Positions 1-8,509 of a DNA stretch of 21,353 nt are shown here, in pieces (position 1 is the stretch's first letter; every line of letters begins with the position of its first letter). Origin of the DNA: an uncultured Oscillospiraceae bacterium (lineage in GTDB: Bacteria > Bacillota > Clostridia > Oscillospirales > Acutalibacteraceae); the NCBI GenBank assembly GCA_900539855.1, contig UQDO01000041.1, positions 1 to 21,353 of the forward strand, written 5' to 3'. The position numbers were made by a program, and so were the translations under genes. The notes beneath the pieces were generated by a model. That model saw only the letters and a list, made by a program, of their open reading frames with translations. It did no database searches and was not told the origin of the DNA.

Positions 1-27
1 CATTTTCTTCTTTTTTTAAAGAAAATG
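1..27. repeat. Short A/T-rich inverted repeat at the window edge
   Basis: Bases 1-9 (CATTTTCTT) are the exact reverse complement of bases 19-27, leaving a 9-base A/T-rich loop. No T-run follows on either strand inside the window, so I cannot call it a terminator. Its role is unknown and the stem is A/T-rich enough to be chance. Confidence 0.3.
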
Positions 28-80
28 GGTCATATCACTTTACAACGCAGAATTTACCTGACTTTTGTTGAAATTAAGCC

Positions 81-109
81 TTTTAAATCGGAGCAAGGTG
101 TGTTATAAT
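81..109 (+). promoter_or_regulatory. Extended -10 promoter for pssA-psd
   Basis: TATAAT at 104-109 is preceded by TG at 101-102 (an extended -10 of the form TGnTATAAT). A poor -35 (TTTTAA, 81-86) lies 17 bases upstream, as often seen when an extended -10 is present. Start of transcription would fall near 116, giving a leader of about 35 bases before the pssA ATG. Confidence 0.6.
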
Positions 110-150
110 TGTAGAAAATACGAAAAAGGCTTAGTGCGAGGTTTTATATA

Positions 151-795
151 ATGCTCGGTTTTTACAATTACACAGTTGTTCTTACATATCTTTCATTATG
201 CTCAGGTATTACCGGAATATACCTTACTCTTGTAGGCAGGGGTCATCCCGGTCTCGCTACGGTATGTTTGCTTATAAGCGGTCTGCTTGATGCCTTCGAC
301 GGGAAGGTCGCCAGGACAAGAACGCAGAGCACCGATCAGGAAAAACGTTTCGGCATACAAATAGATTCGCTTTGCGACCTTGTGTGCTTCGGCGTGCTTC
401 CCTGCTGCATAGGCTATGCTTCCGGTATGAGAAGTCCGCTTTACGTCCCGGTTTTCTGCCTGTTTGTGCTTGCGGCACTCATCCGTCTCGCCTATTTCAA
501 TGTGACCGAGGAGGATCGTCAGAAGGAAACCGCCGAGCGGCGTAAAAATTACCAGGGTCTTCCTGTTACATCAATATCGCTTATCATGCCGTTATTTTTC
601 CTACTTGCTTTTACGCCGGTCAGGGAATATCTTCAATTTGTGTTTCTGGGCGTTCTTCTGCTAACTGCTGCTGCGTTCGTGACACGCAGTATAAAGATAA
701 AAAAGCCCAACTCACAGGGGCTTATAGTCATGGTAGTCATAGGTCTTGTCGAGCTTACAATACTCCTTTTACTGAAGTTCAGGGTGTTCTGCTGA
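151..795 (+). CDS. pssA: CDP-diacylglycerol--serine O-phosphatidyltransferase
   Basis: This 214-residue integral membrane enzyme of the CDP-alcohol phosphatidyltransferase family would condense CDP-diacylglycerol with serine to give phosphatidylserine and CMP. The family signature is present: D47, D50-G51, A54-R55, then G68, D72 and D76. The metal-binding aspartates are therefore intact. The stretch between A-R and the Gly is 12 residues rather than the 8 of the Bacillus subtilis form, a small insertion I believe is common in clostridial members. Several hydrophobic segments follow (about 95-115, 138-155, 160-178, 190-212). The ATG at 151 has an AGG nine bases upstream. The serine specificity is inferred from the adjoining decarboxylase gene; the motif alone would fit other CDP-alcohol transferases. 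Confidence 0.88.
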   Translation: MLGFYNYTVVLTYLSLCSGITGIYLTLVGRGHPGLATVCLLISGLLDAFDGKVARTRTQSTDQEKRFGIQIDSLCDLVCFGVLPCCIGYASGMRSPLYVPVFCLFVLAALIRLAYFNVTEEDRQKETAERRKNYQGLPVTSISLIMPLFFLLAFTPVREYLQFVFLGVLLLTAAAFVTRSIKIKKPNSQGLIVMVVIGLVELTILLLLKFRVFC

Positions 796-796
796 T

Positions 797-1642
797 ATGA
801 GACCTGTAAAGCCTGCCACCGGCACCTGCTCACGGTCACTGCGATTTCTTTATAACACCGCAGCAGGTCGTATACTTCTGCGCCCACTCGTTTCAAGACC
901 GGTCTCGGTAATAGCCGGAAAATTTCTTGACACCAAAGTCTCCTGCCTCTTTATAAAGAGATTTATAAAGTCCGGCGGTATTGATATGACCGATTATGAG
1001 GAACGGAAGTTTTCCTCTTTCAATGACTTTTTTACGCGCCGCGTAAAGCCGGAAGCAAGACCGTGCGACCGGGAGGCGTCGTCGCTTGTGTCGCCGTGTG
1101 ACGGTAATCTCAGCGCTTACAGAATAACTGACCGTTCTGTCTTTACCGTAAAAGGTGTCGAATATTTATTGTCTGAACTGGTTAAAGATGACAAAATTGC
1201 AGACAAATACCTTGGTGGTGACCTGCTGATATTCCGCCTTGCGGTCGATAATTACCACCGGTATGTCTGGTGTGCCGACGGGACACCTGACGCTACGGTA
1301 AGGATTCCCGGAAGGTATCACACCGTGCAGCCGATCGCAATGCACCGCTACAAAATATTCCGTGAGAACGCGCGCGAATACACCGTCCTGCACTCAGATG
1401 TCTTTGGCGACATAGTGCAGATGGAGGTCGGTGCCATGATGGTGGGCAGGATATGTAACCCTGCGCCGCGAGGGAACGTCAGTAAAGGTGACGAAAAGGG
1501 CAGGTTTGAATTCGGCGGTTCAACCATTATAATGCTGCTGCAAAAAAACGCCGCAGAAATTGACAAAGAGTTCTTTGAAAACACCGCGGCAGGACTTGAG
1601 ACCTGCGTGAAGTGCGGTGAAAAAATAGGATCTAAGCGGTAG
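797..1642 (+). CDS. psd: Phosphatidylserine decarboxylase proenzyme
   Basis: This 281-residue proenzyme converts phosphatidylserine to phosphatidylethanolamine using a pyruvoyl group made by self-cleavage. The cleavage motif GGST is at residues 240-243, so the chain should break before Ser242 into a long beta and a short alpha subunit (about 40 residues). D102 (in SPCDG) and H154 (in DNYHRY) fit the Asp and His of the Asp-His-Ser self-processing triad, and VGAMMVG at 211-217 is the conserved strand before the site. The ATG lies one base after the pssA stop, so the two are almost certainly translated from one message and catalyse consecutive steps. No terminator is visible after the gene. Length and motifs fit the shorter, clostridial form. 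Confidence 0.93.
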   Translation: MRPVKPATGTCSRSLRFLYNTAAGRILLRPLVSRPVSVIAGKFLDTKVSCLFIKRFIKSGGIDMTDYEERKFSSFNDFFTRRVKPEARPCDREASSLVSPCDGNLSAYRITDRSVFTVKGVEYLLSELVKDDKIADKYLGGDLLIFRLAVDNYHRYVWCADGTPDATVRIPGRYHTVQPIAMHRYKIFRENAREYTVLHSDVFGDIVQMEVGAMMVGRICNPAPRGNVSKGDEKGRFEFGGSTIIMLLQKNAAEIDKEFFENTAAGLETCVKCGEKIGSKR

Positions 1643-1719
1643 TGCGTTTTTTATGGGATCAGTGCCGTTAATGGAAGGACGGTAACCCCGCAAAAAGCGT
1701 TTTCGCGTCGAAAGCCGCT

Positions 1720-1728
1720 TGATATAAT
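1720..1728 (+). promoter_or_regulatory. Possible extended -10 just ahead of the glucanase gene
   Basis: TGATATAAT at 1720-1728 matches an extended -10 exactly, but no convincing -35 sits upstream and transcription would begin near 1735, inside the ribosome binding site (G-run 1734-1738). It may be fortuitous, or it may give a near-leaderless message. A weak bulged hairpin lies just upstream (about 1697-1719). Confidence 0.25.
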
Positions 1729-1745
1729 TTAAAGGGGGTTAATTG

Positions 1746-4700
1746 ATGAAAAGAACAAAAATCGTCAGCCTTGTCCTCTGCATTGCGTATGTGCTCACCA
1801 TATTTGCGTGGAAGACGACCGGCGATGCCGTTGCCAAAACGGTCTCGACCTATCTGCACAGCGTTTCACTGCAGTTCGACGGAACCGCTCCGTACGGAAT
1901 TCCTATGCACCGCGGCGTTTCTTCCATACGCTATGACACGACCGAGGGAACCTTAAGAGTTCAGAACACTCCGGGCGTCGGCGGCAGCTTTTACATCGGA
2001 AAGGACGGCACGGTCGGAAGCACGATCGTGACGCAGAACGGTACCGATGAAGAAAAGGCAGCTGCAAGGGACGGACTCTTCCACTGCATACCCGGCAACA
2101 CCTACCGCATTAAGTTTGATTATAAGTTCCTCGCAGGAACAAGCGGTACCGGTAAAGCCATGGAGCTGTGGCTCGTTCCCGATCCCACGGCAGCCTCAAT
2201 ATCAAATTACTGGCTGTCGGCAAGGGCAACTCTTATAGACTCTGATCCGGCTGAGCTGGTGCTTGGGGAAACAGCGACTACACTCACTGAGGATACCGAA
2301 TGGAAAACGGCGTCATATACATTCAAGATCAACGCCGATCAGACCGAACCTCTGGCGCTCGGAATACGTCCGGGCTACAGCACTACCTATGTGACCGCAG
2401 CAGCATTTGACAATATTACCGTGGATCAGGTCTCGTCATTTGAATATGACGCAAGCAGCCTGCACACCATGGACGACCCGGAAGGCAGCGACGCCTTCAT
2501 AGTCGGTTCCGGCGTGACCGGAGCGTCTGTAGTTGACGGCAACGCGGAGCACGGCAAGGTTTTGAAGGTGGTCGCAGGCGCCAACGCAAGGTTGGGCTTT
2601 GCAGATTTTGGTGTCAAGCGCAACCGTAAATATTATATTTATTATGATGCAAAATCAGAAACCGCCAATACGACAATCAACACCCTTATCGGCGTAAACG
2701 GAAGCGGAACGCTTTCCTGCCGTTACTTTTTCTCGGGGTATGAAAACAAAAACGCCGGCATAGAGTTCTATATAAACGGTGAACAGACCGAAGCCAGAAA
2801 CTTCAAGATGTCAGATTCCTGGGCGCGTTACGGAATGATAATAGACACATCGAATGAGGCGCTTTTGTCGGCGATAAACTCGTACAGCACGGAATTTTGG
2901 GACAGCGATATACATTTTCTGTTCGGTGCGAGCAACGCAACGGTCTATTTTGACAACATAAGGCTGGTCGAGATTGAGGATGTGCCTTCGGCAGTGCCTG
3001 ATCACAACAAAGGGACTCCCAAATTCTCTATAAGAACAGAAAAACTGCCCGAAAGCGAGGGCGAGACTTACCGATCCGCCGGTCTCCGTTTCAGAGCAAC
3101 GGTCGATGGTGAAACAAAATCGTCTGCCGATGAAATAGGATTTATTGCGGCACCCTCATCGTCAACCGGATTTGATCCCGACTGGTACAGACTTGAAAAC
3201 GGAAAGAGTGACGTTGCAAAATCAGCTGTCTGCTACAGACGCGGCGACACTGATATTGTTTATTCTGAGAACGCCGATTTCACTACATATCAGCTGATAC
3301 TGTCCGGTTTATCATCCCCCGGCGGCAAAAATGCCTATGACCGCAGATTCAGTGCAGTAATGTATGTAAAGTCCGGCAACACATACACATATTATGCACT
3401 TGGCGAGACCTCATGGTATGAGGTTGCCGCAAAATACCGCGTGCTCAATGTGGATTATGAATTGTTTGATGTTGTTATCGACGCCGGACTTCATGTAAAC
3501 GGCATGACGCAGCATGAAGGCTTTGCGGTAGGCGATCCTTTGCCCGTACTTAACAGTAAGCGCTACGATGTTATCGACGCTGACATAACATTCCTCGGCT
3601 GGTACGACAGTACCTATACTACCAAGTACACGGTTGCCACCAAAAACGTGACCGATTATTATGCTAAATTCTCGACAACAGCATTTGAACTCAGCTACGG
3701 CGGAATGTATGATCCGCAAGGCAGATACAACAAACCGGGCAACAACGGTATAGCTGCATGGAAATACGCAACCGATCCCACCGATCTTACAAACAGATGC
3801 GTAAAGGTCGACCTTACAAACAACGGACAAAATACTCATTTTGCCCTGTCGCTTTTTGAAGGTTCCTCCGAAGGATTTATGATGAAGCCCGGCAAAAAGT
3901 ATGTTGTCAGCTTCAGATACTATATTGAAGCCGAAACGGAAATGCAGAGCAGCCTCGGATTCCAGTTGAGAGGAAGCGCAAAGGAAAATATAGGCATAGC
4001 CGGCTCCAAGACCGATTATCTGAGAGCCAAGACATTTTCTGTTACCGGCAGTTGGACCGATTGTGCCTTTACCTTTACCACTGATGACAAAATAGTCGGT
4101 AAGGAATATCTGATCATGCTGGCACAGAATGTTGTCGATGATGTTGTATTTTACATGGACGACATTTACATAACCGAGCTTGCAGCCGGAACCGATGTGA
4201 TTTTAAGATCATATACAGACAACGTTACATACAACGAAAACGGCAGGGTAAGCAATGCAGGTCATGTGTATATCGGCAAGCCTACCGCCGCTGCCCCGGC
4301 CTATGCCGGTGCCGAATTCATCGCATGGTACGACAGCGAGTTCAAGATCCCGTACACAAGAATACCGGCTGATTCAATGGAACTGTACGCCAAATATGAC
4401 GCTACGGTACTGACTTTTGAAAACGGTTATCTCTACGACCCCAACAATAAAATAGGTTCGATAATGTCAAAGTTCGATATAGTGACCGAGCCGGACAACG
4501 AAAGCAATCACGTTTTAAGGGCGTCACTCGCCGGGAACGGTAACAATCATAATATATGCCTGCCGCTGTCAGGATACACTGAGGGCGGTTATCTGCTCAC
4601 CACCGGCAGCACCTATACAGTGACCTTCCGTTATAAGGGAGAGAACGTAAACTCAAAAGGCGTAGCCATACAGCTGCGCGGCTCGAACAGGGACGGTATA

Positions 4701-6152
4701 TCCAATACAGGCGGAAAAACCAGCTCTCTGACCAGGCATACTGTAAGGCAGACAGATAACGGCACATGGAAGACCGCAACACTGACCTTCACATACACCT
4801 ACAGCGATACCGATTATCCGTATCTCCTTCTCCTCGCACAGGACAATGCGCTCCAAAGTGATGCGTGCACCGCAACCGTCTACTTTGATGACATTGTAAT
4901 AAAGGAGACTGCCGCTGCCAAGACATACACGTCGAACAGCATCAGCATCGGCTCACAAGCCATCGGAACAAGGAAGCCTAACATAGTAGTCCCCGATTAC
5001 AACTTCTCATATCTTGCTCAGATGCAGATAGAAAATCTTCAGAACGTTATCAAGAATGTCACCGGCGGAAACTGCAGCCGCATACACGAACGCAGCAGCA
5101 CCGGCGGTTCCGAAATAGTGATCGGCGATGTCTCCTACAACGTTATTTCAAAGACTTCGCTGACCTCAGAGCAGTACGAGATACGCTTTGTGGGCACAAA
5201 CGTCTACATAAACGGCGGCAGCACATACGCTCTTGCCATGGGCATTTCGGAATTTGCAAAGATGATCGAAACAGCACCGTCGAACAAGAATTTCACTGCA
5301 AGTGATAATGTATCGGGCAACTATTCCGAGAAGATCGACGGATACGGCGGCGATTACTACAGGCCTACTCTGCTTGAGGACTTCAACGGCACTGAGGTCA
5401 ACGAGAACATATGGACCGTATACGGCAAATCAAACATGCTTCAGGGCAGCAGCCCCGGTCATAACGGAAAGACCAGCCTCCGCTCACCTGAACGCACTAC
5501 CGTAAGCGACGGCAAGCTTATAATAAGTGCTGCATATGACGACCAGTATTACTACGGCGGAATGCTGCGCTCTACAGGCAAAATGAAATATCGTTACGGA
5601 TATATAGAAAGCAGCAGCATATTGCCGAACGGCGGCGGACTCTGGACCGCTTTCTGGACCACTGCTCCGAATCCCGAGGGTGCTTACGGTAGTGAGGTCG
5701 ATATAAATGAGTGCTTCGGCAATGCAGGCGTCATAGCAGCCAACCTGCATCGCTGGCCCACTTCCGTCGGCACAGATCTCGGTTATAGTCACACCTCTCT
5801 TGATTCCGGCTTCTCGCAGCAAAAGCGCAAATACGCAGAGACCGGCAAGACCTTTAACGATGAATTCCACACCTACGGTTTCTACTGGACCGAGGAAAAG
5901 TGCAAATTCACCTGCGATGGCGATGTGTTCTTTGAATATTCGATAAACGGTGATACAGTACCTGCAAACCGCGACAACGACATCGACGCTTTTAACGAAT
6001 TTTGCAGTCTTACCATGAGCATGGCGGTTGGCTTTGCCAACAATTCGGACGCGCCGGTCGAAGGAGCGGATTATTGGACAACGTCAAACAAGCTGATAGT
6101 TGATTATATTCATATTTATCAGATAGACGGTCAGGATCTTGTACTTGGCTAA
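1746..6152 (+). CDS. Secreted multimodular GH16-family glycoside hydrolase
   Basis: This is a 1468-residue exported protein. A signal peptide covers residues 1-30 (Lys/Arg start, hydrophobic core, AVA-K cleavage). Four beta-sandwich carbohydrate-binding-like modules lie at about 35-228, 230-412, 644-812 and 886-1056. InlB-type (Listeria-Bacteroides) repeats with the FLGWYDS/FIAWYDS signature lie at about 575-643 and 815-885. An unnamed domain occupies 416-575, and a segment at about 1060-1190 resembles the non-catalytic N-terminal domain of hexosaminidase/glucuronidase-type enzymes. The C-terminal catalytic domain, about 1204-1463, is GH16: E1317, D1319 and E1322 form the E-x-D-x-x-E motif, with GLWTAFW before it. 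That motif form is typical of laminarinase-like beta-1,3-glucanases, but the substrate cannot be read from sequence. No dockerin, LPXTG or SLH anchor is visible. ATG 1746 is preferred to an adjacent TTG at 1743 because AAAGGGGG (1731-1738) is then spaced 7 bases away. Confidence 0.85.
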   Translation: MKRTKIVSLVLCIAYVLTIFAWKTTGDAVAKTVSTYLHSVSLQFDGTAPYGIPMHRGVSSIRYDTTEGTLRVQNTPGVGGSFYIGKDGTVGSTIVTQNGTDEEKAAARDGLFHCIPGNTYRIKFDYKFLAGTSGTGKAMELWLVPDPTAASISNYWLSARATLIDSDPAELVLGETATTLTEDTEWKTASYTFKINADQTEPLALGIRPGYSTTYVTAAAFDNITVDQVSSFEYDASSLHTMDDPEGSDAFIVGSGVTGASVVDGNAEHGKVLKVVAGANARLGFADFGVKRNRKYYIYYDAKSETANTTINTLIGVNGSGTLSCRYFFSGYENKNAGIEFYINGEQTEARNFKMSDSWARYGMIIDTSNEALLSAINSYSTEFWDSDIHFLFGASNATVYFDNIRLVEIEDVPSAVPDHNKGTPKFSIRTEKLPESEGETYRSAGLRFRATVDGETKSSADEIGFIAAPSSSTGFDPDWYRLENGKSDVAKSAVCYRRGDTDIVYSENADFTTYQLILSGLSSPGGKNAYDRRFSAVMYVKSGNTYTYYALGETSWYEVAAKYRVLNVDYELFDVVIDAGLHVNGMTQHEGFAVGDPLPVLNSKRYDVIDADITFLGWYDSTYTTKYTVATKNVTDYYAKFSTTAFELSYGGMYDPQGRYNKPGNNGIAAWKYATDPTDLTNRCVKVDLTNNGQNTHFALSLFEGSSEGFMMKPGKKYVVSFRYYIEAETEMQSSLGFQLRGSAKENIGIAGSKTDYLRAKTFSVTGSWTDCAFTFTTDDKIVGKEYLIMLAQNVVDDVVFYMDDIYITELAAGTDVILRSYTDNVTYNENGRVSNAGHVYIGKPTAAAPAYAGAEFIAWYDSEFKIPYTRIPADSMELYAKYDATVLTFENGYLYDPNNKIGSIMSKFDIVTEPDNESNHVLRASLAGNGNNHNICLPLSGYTEGGYLLTTGSTYTVTFRYKGENVNSKGVAIQLRGSNRDGISNTGGKTSSLTRHTVRQTDNGTWKTATLTFTYTYSDTDYPYLLLLAQDNALQSDACTATVYFDDIVIKETAAAKTYTSNSISIGSQAIGTRKPNIVVPDYNFSYLAQMQIENLQNVIKNVTGGNCSRIHERSSTGGSEIVIGDVSYNVISKTSLTSEQYEIRFVGTNVYINGGSTYALAMGISEFAKMIETAPSNKNFTASDNVSGNYSEKIDGYGGDYYRPTLLEDFNGTEVNENIWTVYGKSNMLQGSSPGHNGKTSLRSPERTTVSDGKLIISAAYDDQYYYGGMLRSTGKMKYRYGYIESSSILPNGGGLWTAFWTTAPNPEGAYGSEVDINECFGNAGVIAANLHRWPTSVGTDLGYSHTSLDSGFSQQKRKYAETGKTFNDEFHTYGFYWTEEKCKFTCDGDVFFEYSINGDTVPANRDNDIDAFNEFCSLTMSMAVGFANNSDAPVEGADYWTTSNKLIVDYIHIYQIDGQDLVLG

Positions 6153-6197
6153 CGGCAAGAATATCAAAACCTATGTTGCTTTTTAAGTGACATAAAG

Positions 6198-6240
6198 ACC
6201 GGGTCGGTTGGATTGTTCCCAACCGATCCGGTTTGCTTTT
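6198..6240 (+). terminator. Rho-independent terminator of the glucanase gene
   Basis: A 14-bp stem (6198-6211 with 6219-6232, one G-U pair) with a 7-base loop is followed by TTGCTTTT. It begins 46 bases after the stop codon. Confidence 0.88.
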
Positions 6241-6356
6241 GCGGTTTAATTCAGAATGTATACGAATTTTAGTTTAAAGCTGTCAATAAATTAAATCGTG
6301 TTTTAAAGCAATTTATTATTTGATTTTTTATCCGCTGCAAAGCCGTGAAAAAATAC

Positions 6357-6385
6357 TTGACAAAAATCCTAAAGCGTTATATAAT
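6357..6385 (+). promoter_or_regulatory. Consensus sigma-A promoter for the T-box/gatCAB-aspS operon
   Basis: TTGACA at 6357-6362 and TATAAT at 6380-6385 are separated by exactly 17 bases, a perfect match to consensus. The stretch upstream (6241-6356) is A/T-rich with no gene and may act as an UP element; I see nothing else in it. Transcription should start near 6392. A promoter this strong fits control being placed downstream, at the T-box. Confidence 0.9.
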
Positions 6386-6391
6386 ACCATA

Positions 6392-6648
6392 AATAAAAGG
6401 CGTTAATGGGAAGAGTAGCCTTGTGTCTCCGGTATATAAGAGAGCAGCCCGTTTGGTGTAAGGGCGGCAGAGGAGCCTTGGTGAAAAACATCCCGTAGCC
6501 TGCGGAAGAAAGCGAAAGCGAGTAGAACCGCACGTTTTGAAAAGCGTTAATTTTCGACCGAGTGAGCCGGTGTTGCCGGCTAATATGGGTGGTACCGCGG
6601 AAGTCGTCTTTCGTCCCTGATGCTGGGGACAGGCGGCTTTTTATTTTT
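6392..6648 (+). promoter_or_regulatory. T-box riboswitch, Asn specifier (AAC), controlling gatCAB-aspS
   Basis: The leader senses uncharged tRNA and continues transcription when it is bound. Stem I closes with GGGA (6408-6411) against TCCC (6491-6494). It has the AGAGTA loop-E element (6412-6417), a GGTG-type apical loop between GCCC and GGGC, and a specifier loop reading GTGAAAAACA (6481-6490), in which AAC (6487-6489, Asn) is followed by A. The T-box itself is TGGGTGGTACCGCG (6586-6599). The antiterminator pairs 6587-6589 with 6615-6617 and 6597-6603 with 6608-6614, leaving the bulge TGGTACC (6590-6596). U6593 would face the tRNA discriminator base (G in tRNA-Asn, a wobble). AAA (6486-6488, Lys) is an off-by-one alternative, but the operon product argues for Asn. 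Confidence 0.95.
6601..6648 (+). terminator. T-box-controlled intrinsic terminator
   Basis: Bases 6601-6609 pair with 6631-6639 (9 bp with G-U pairs) and 6613-6617 pair with 6626-6630; a T-rich tract ending about 6648 follows. The left arm uses the same bases (6601-6603, 6608-6617) as the antiterminator, so the two structures exclude each other. Confidence 0.92.
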
Positions 6649-6740
6649 ATGTTTTATGAAGCGTCTTCCCTTTTGACCGGTCACCGGCGCGCCGCAGTCG
6701 ATGACATCTTACAGCCGGCGGCAGAACGGAGTTTTTATTT

Positions 6741-7028
6741 ATGCAGATTACAAGAGAGCTTGTGGAGTATGTTGCTGAGCTGTCGAGAATAAAGCTCGAC
6801 GAGCAATCGGCTGCGAAAATGGAAAATGAACTCGGCGCCATTGTGGATTATATGGAGATCCTAAAACAAATAGATACAGACGGTGTTGAGCCGCTGTCCC
6901 ACGTTTTCAATATCACCAATGTCATGCGCGAGGATGAGGTTGTGCCGTCATATCCGCGTGAGGACATCCTCAAAAACGCACCGGAGCACACCGACGAAAC
7001 AGTGGTCGTGCCCAAGACCGTGGAATAA
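6741..7028 (+). CDS. gatC: Asp/Glu-tRNA(Asn/Gln) amidotransferase subunit C
   Basis: This 95-residue protein is full length for GatC, the small subunit that wraps between GatA and GatB and stabilises the complex. Family features are the N-terminal helix (VEYVAELSRIKL), the ILKQIDTDGVEPLSHVFNITNVMREDE core, and the C-terminal VVVPKTVE tail. The ATG at 6741 follows GGAG (6728-6731) at nine bases. It is the first gene of the operon, 92 bases after the T-box terminator. The TAA stop (7026-7028) overlaps the Shine-Dalgarno of gatA, so translation is likely coupled. Its expression should rise when charged Asn-tRNA is scarce. Confidence 0.95.
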   Translation: MQITRELVEYVAELSRIKLDEQSAAKMENELGAIVDYMEILKQIDTDGVEPLSHVFNITNVMREDEVVPSYPREDILKNAPEHTDETVVVPKTVE

Positions 7029-7041
7029 GGAGGGCGGCAGT

Positions 7042-8508
7042 ATGGATATTTTAAAAATGACCGCCCTTGAAGTGGGCGCGGCTATAAAGGCTAAAGAGCT
7101 GTCGGCTGTCGAAGCCGCAAAGGCTGTGATAGCCGCCGCAAAGCATAAGGACGACAAAATAGGCGCTTATATAACGCTTTGCGAGGAAAAAGCAGTCGAG
7201 GATGCCGCCGCTGTGCAGGAAAAAATTGACAGCGGTGCTATCACCTCTCCTCTTGCCGGCGTGCCCTTCTCTATCAAGGACAACATCTGCACAAAGGGCA
7301 TAAAAACAAGCTGCGCCTCAAAGATACTGGGCGATTTTGCTCCGGTCTACAACGCGACTGTCATAGAACGTCTTGAGGCTGCCGGTGCCGTTACGGTCGG
7401 CAAGCTCAATATGGATGAATTTGCGATGGGCAGCACTACCGAGACATCGTATTACGGCGCGACTAAAAACCCGTGGAACACCGCTCATGTGCCGGGCGGA
7501 TCGTCGGGCGGTGCCGCTGCCGCAGTTGCGGCAGGCGAAGCCGTCTGCGCTTTGGGCTCTGATACGGGCGGAAGCATCCGCCAGCCGGCGTCGTACTGCG
7601 GAGTAACCGGTTTCAAACCTACCTACGGTACCGTTTCGCGTTTCGGACTTATCGCTTACGCCTCGTCGCTTGACCAGATAGGTCCGGTGGCAAGGGATGT
7701 CCGCGACTGCGCCGCCGTTATGAACGCGATATGCGGCAAGGATGCCGCAGACGGCACCTCGCTTGACATTGCTTACCCCGATTACCTTGCGGCTCTGAGC
7801 GGCAATGTCAAGGGTATGAAGATAGGTCTGCCGAAAGAGTGCTTCAAAAACAAGGGACTTGACAGCGAGGTCGCAGCCCGTGTTCTTGATGCCGCAAAGG
7901 TGCTTGAGGCAAACGGTGCAATAATCGAGGAAATAAGCCTTCCGTTTATCGATTATGTGATTCCGGCTTATTATATAATAGCCGCCGCCGAGGCAAGCTC
8001 CAACCTTTCGCGCTTTGACGGTGTAAAATACGGCTTCCGTGCCGAAAATTATGACGGACTGACCGATCTTTACAACGCAACGAGAAGCGAGGGCTTCGGC
8101 GACGAGGTCAAGAAAAGAATACTTCTCGGCACCTTCGTGCTGTCGTCCGGCTACTACGACGCATACTACCGCAAAGCACTCAAGGTCAAGGCGGTCATAA
8201 AGCAGAAATTCGACGAAATATTTAAAAATTACGACCTTATAATGTGCCCTACCGCACCTACCGCCGCGCCGAAGCTGGGCGAGAGCCTTGCAGACCCTCT
8301 GCAGATGTATCTGTCTGATATATTCACGGTGTCGGTCAATATAGCCGGGCTGCCCGGTCTGTCGCTGCCCTGCGGCTTTGACGGCAAGGGACTGCCCGTG
8401 GGCGCACAGATAATAGGTCCGGCATTGGGTGAGCAGAAAGTGCTGAATGCCGGATACGCCTATCAGCAGCTGACCGACTTCCACAAGAGACTCCCGGAGG
8501 TGAAGTGA
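7042..8508 (+). CDS. gatA: Asp/Glu-tRNA(Asn/Gln) amidotransferase subunit A
   Basis: This 488-residue amidase-signature subunit hydrolyses glutamine and supplies ammonia to GatB. The Lys-cisSer-Ser triad is visible: K79 in SIKDN, S154 in GGSSGG and the nucleophile S178 in SDTGGSIRQP; this numbering agrees with my recollection of the Staphylococcus aureus enzyme. The ATG at 7042 is chosen because AAGGAGGG (7027-7034) sits seven bases upstream. A longer in-frame extension back to 6883 would overlap gatC and its residues look like a frame-shifted read of gatC. The gene ends one base before gatB, whose ribosome binding site (GGAGG, 8496-8500) lies inside its last codons. Confidence 0.97.
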   Translation: MDILKMTALEVGAAIKAKELSAVEAAKAVIAAAKHKDDKIGAYITLCEEKAVEDAAAVQEKIDSGAITSPLAGVPFSIKDNICTKGIKTSCASKILGDFAPVYNATVIERLEAAGAVTVGKLNMDEFAMGSTTETSYYGATKNPWNTAHVPGGSSGGAAAAVAAGEAVCALGSDTGGSIRQPASYCGVTGFKPTYGTVSRFGLIAYASSLDQIGPVARDVRDCAAVMNAICGKDAADGTSLDIAYPDYLAALSGNVKGMKIGLPKECFKNKGLDSEVAARVLDAAKVLEANGAIIEEISLPFIDYVIPAYYIIAAAEASSNLSRFDGVKYGFRAENYDGLTDLYNATRSEGFGDEVKKRILLGTFVLSSGYYDAYYRKALKVKAVIKQKFDEIFKNYDLIMCPTAPTAAPKLGESLADPLQMYLSDIFTVSVNIAGLPGLSLPCGFDGKGLPVGAQIIGPALGEQKVLNAGYAYQQLTDFHKRLPEVK

Positions 8509-8509
8509 C

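Noticed and set aside
68..73. TTGAAA considered as the -35 of the pssA promoter.
   Set aside because: It is 30 bases from the TATAAT at 104-109, far outside the usual spacing.
5484..5870. A 128-codon minus-strand frame opposite the GH16 domain, and similar frames at 3411-3839, 14590-15246 and 19837-20316.
   Set aside because: All mirror well-supported genes and read as composition shadows without motifs.
6883..7041. Upstream in-frame start that would lengthen GatA by 53 residues.
   Set aside because: The extension overlaps gatC in another frame and lacks a ribosome binding site; ATG 7042 has an excellent one.
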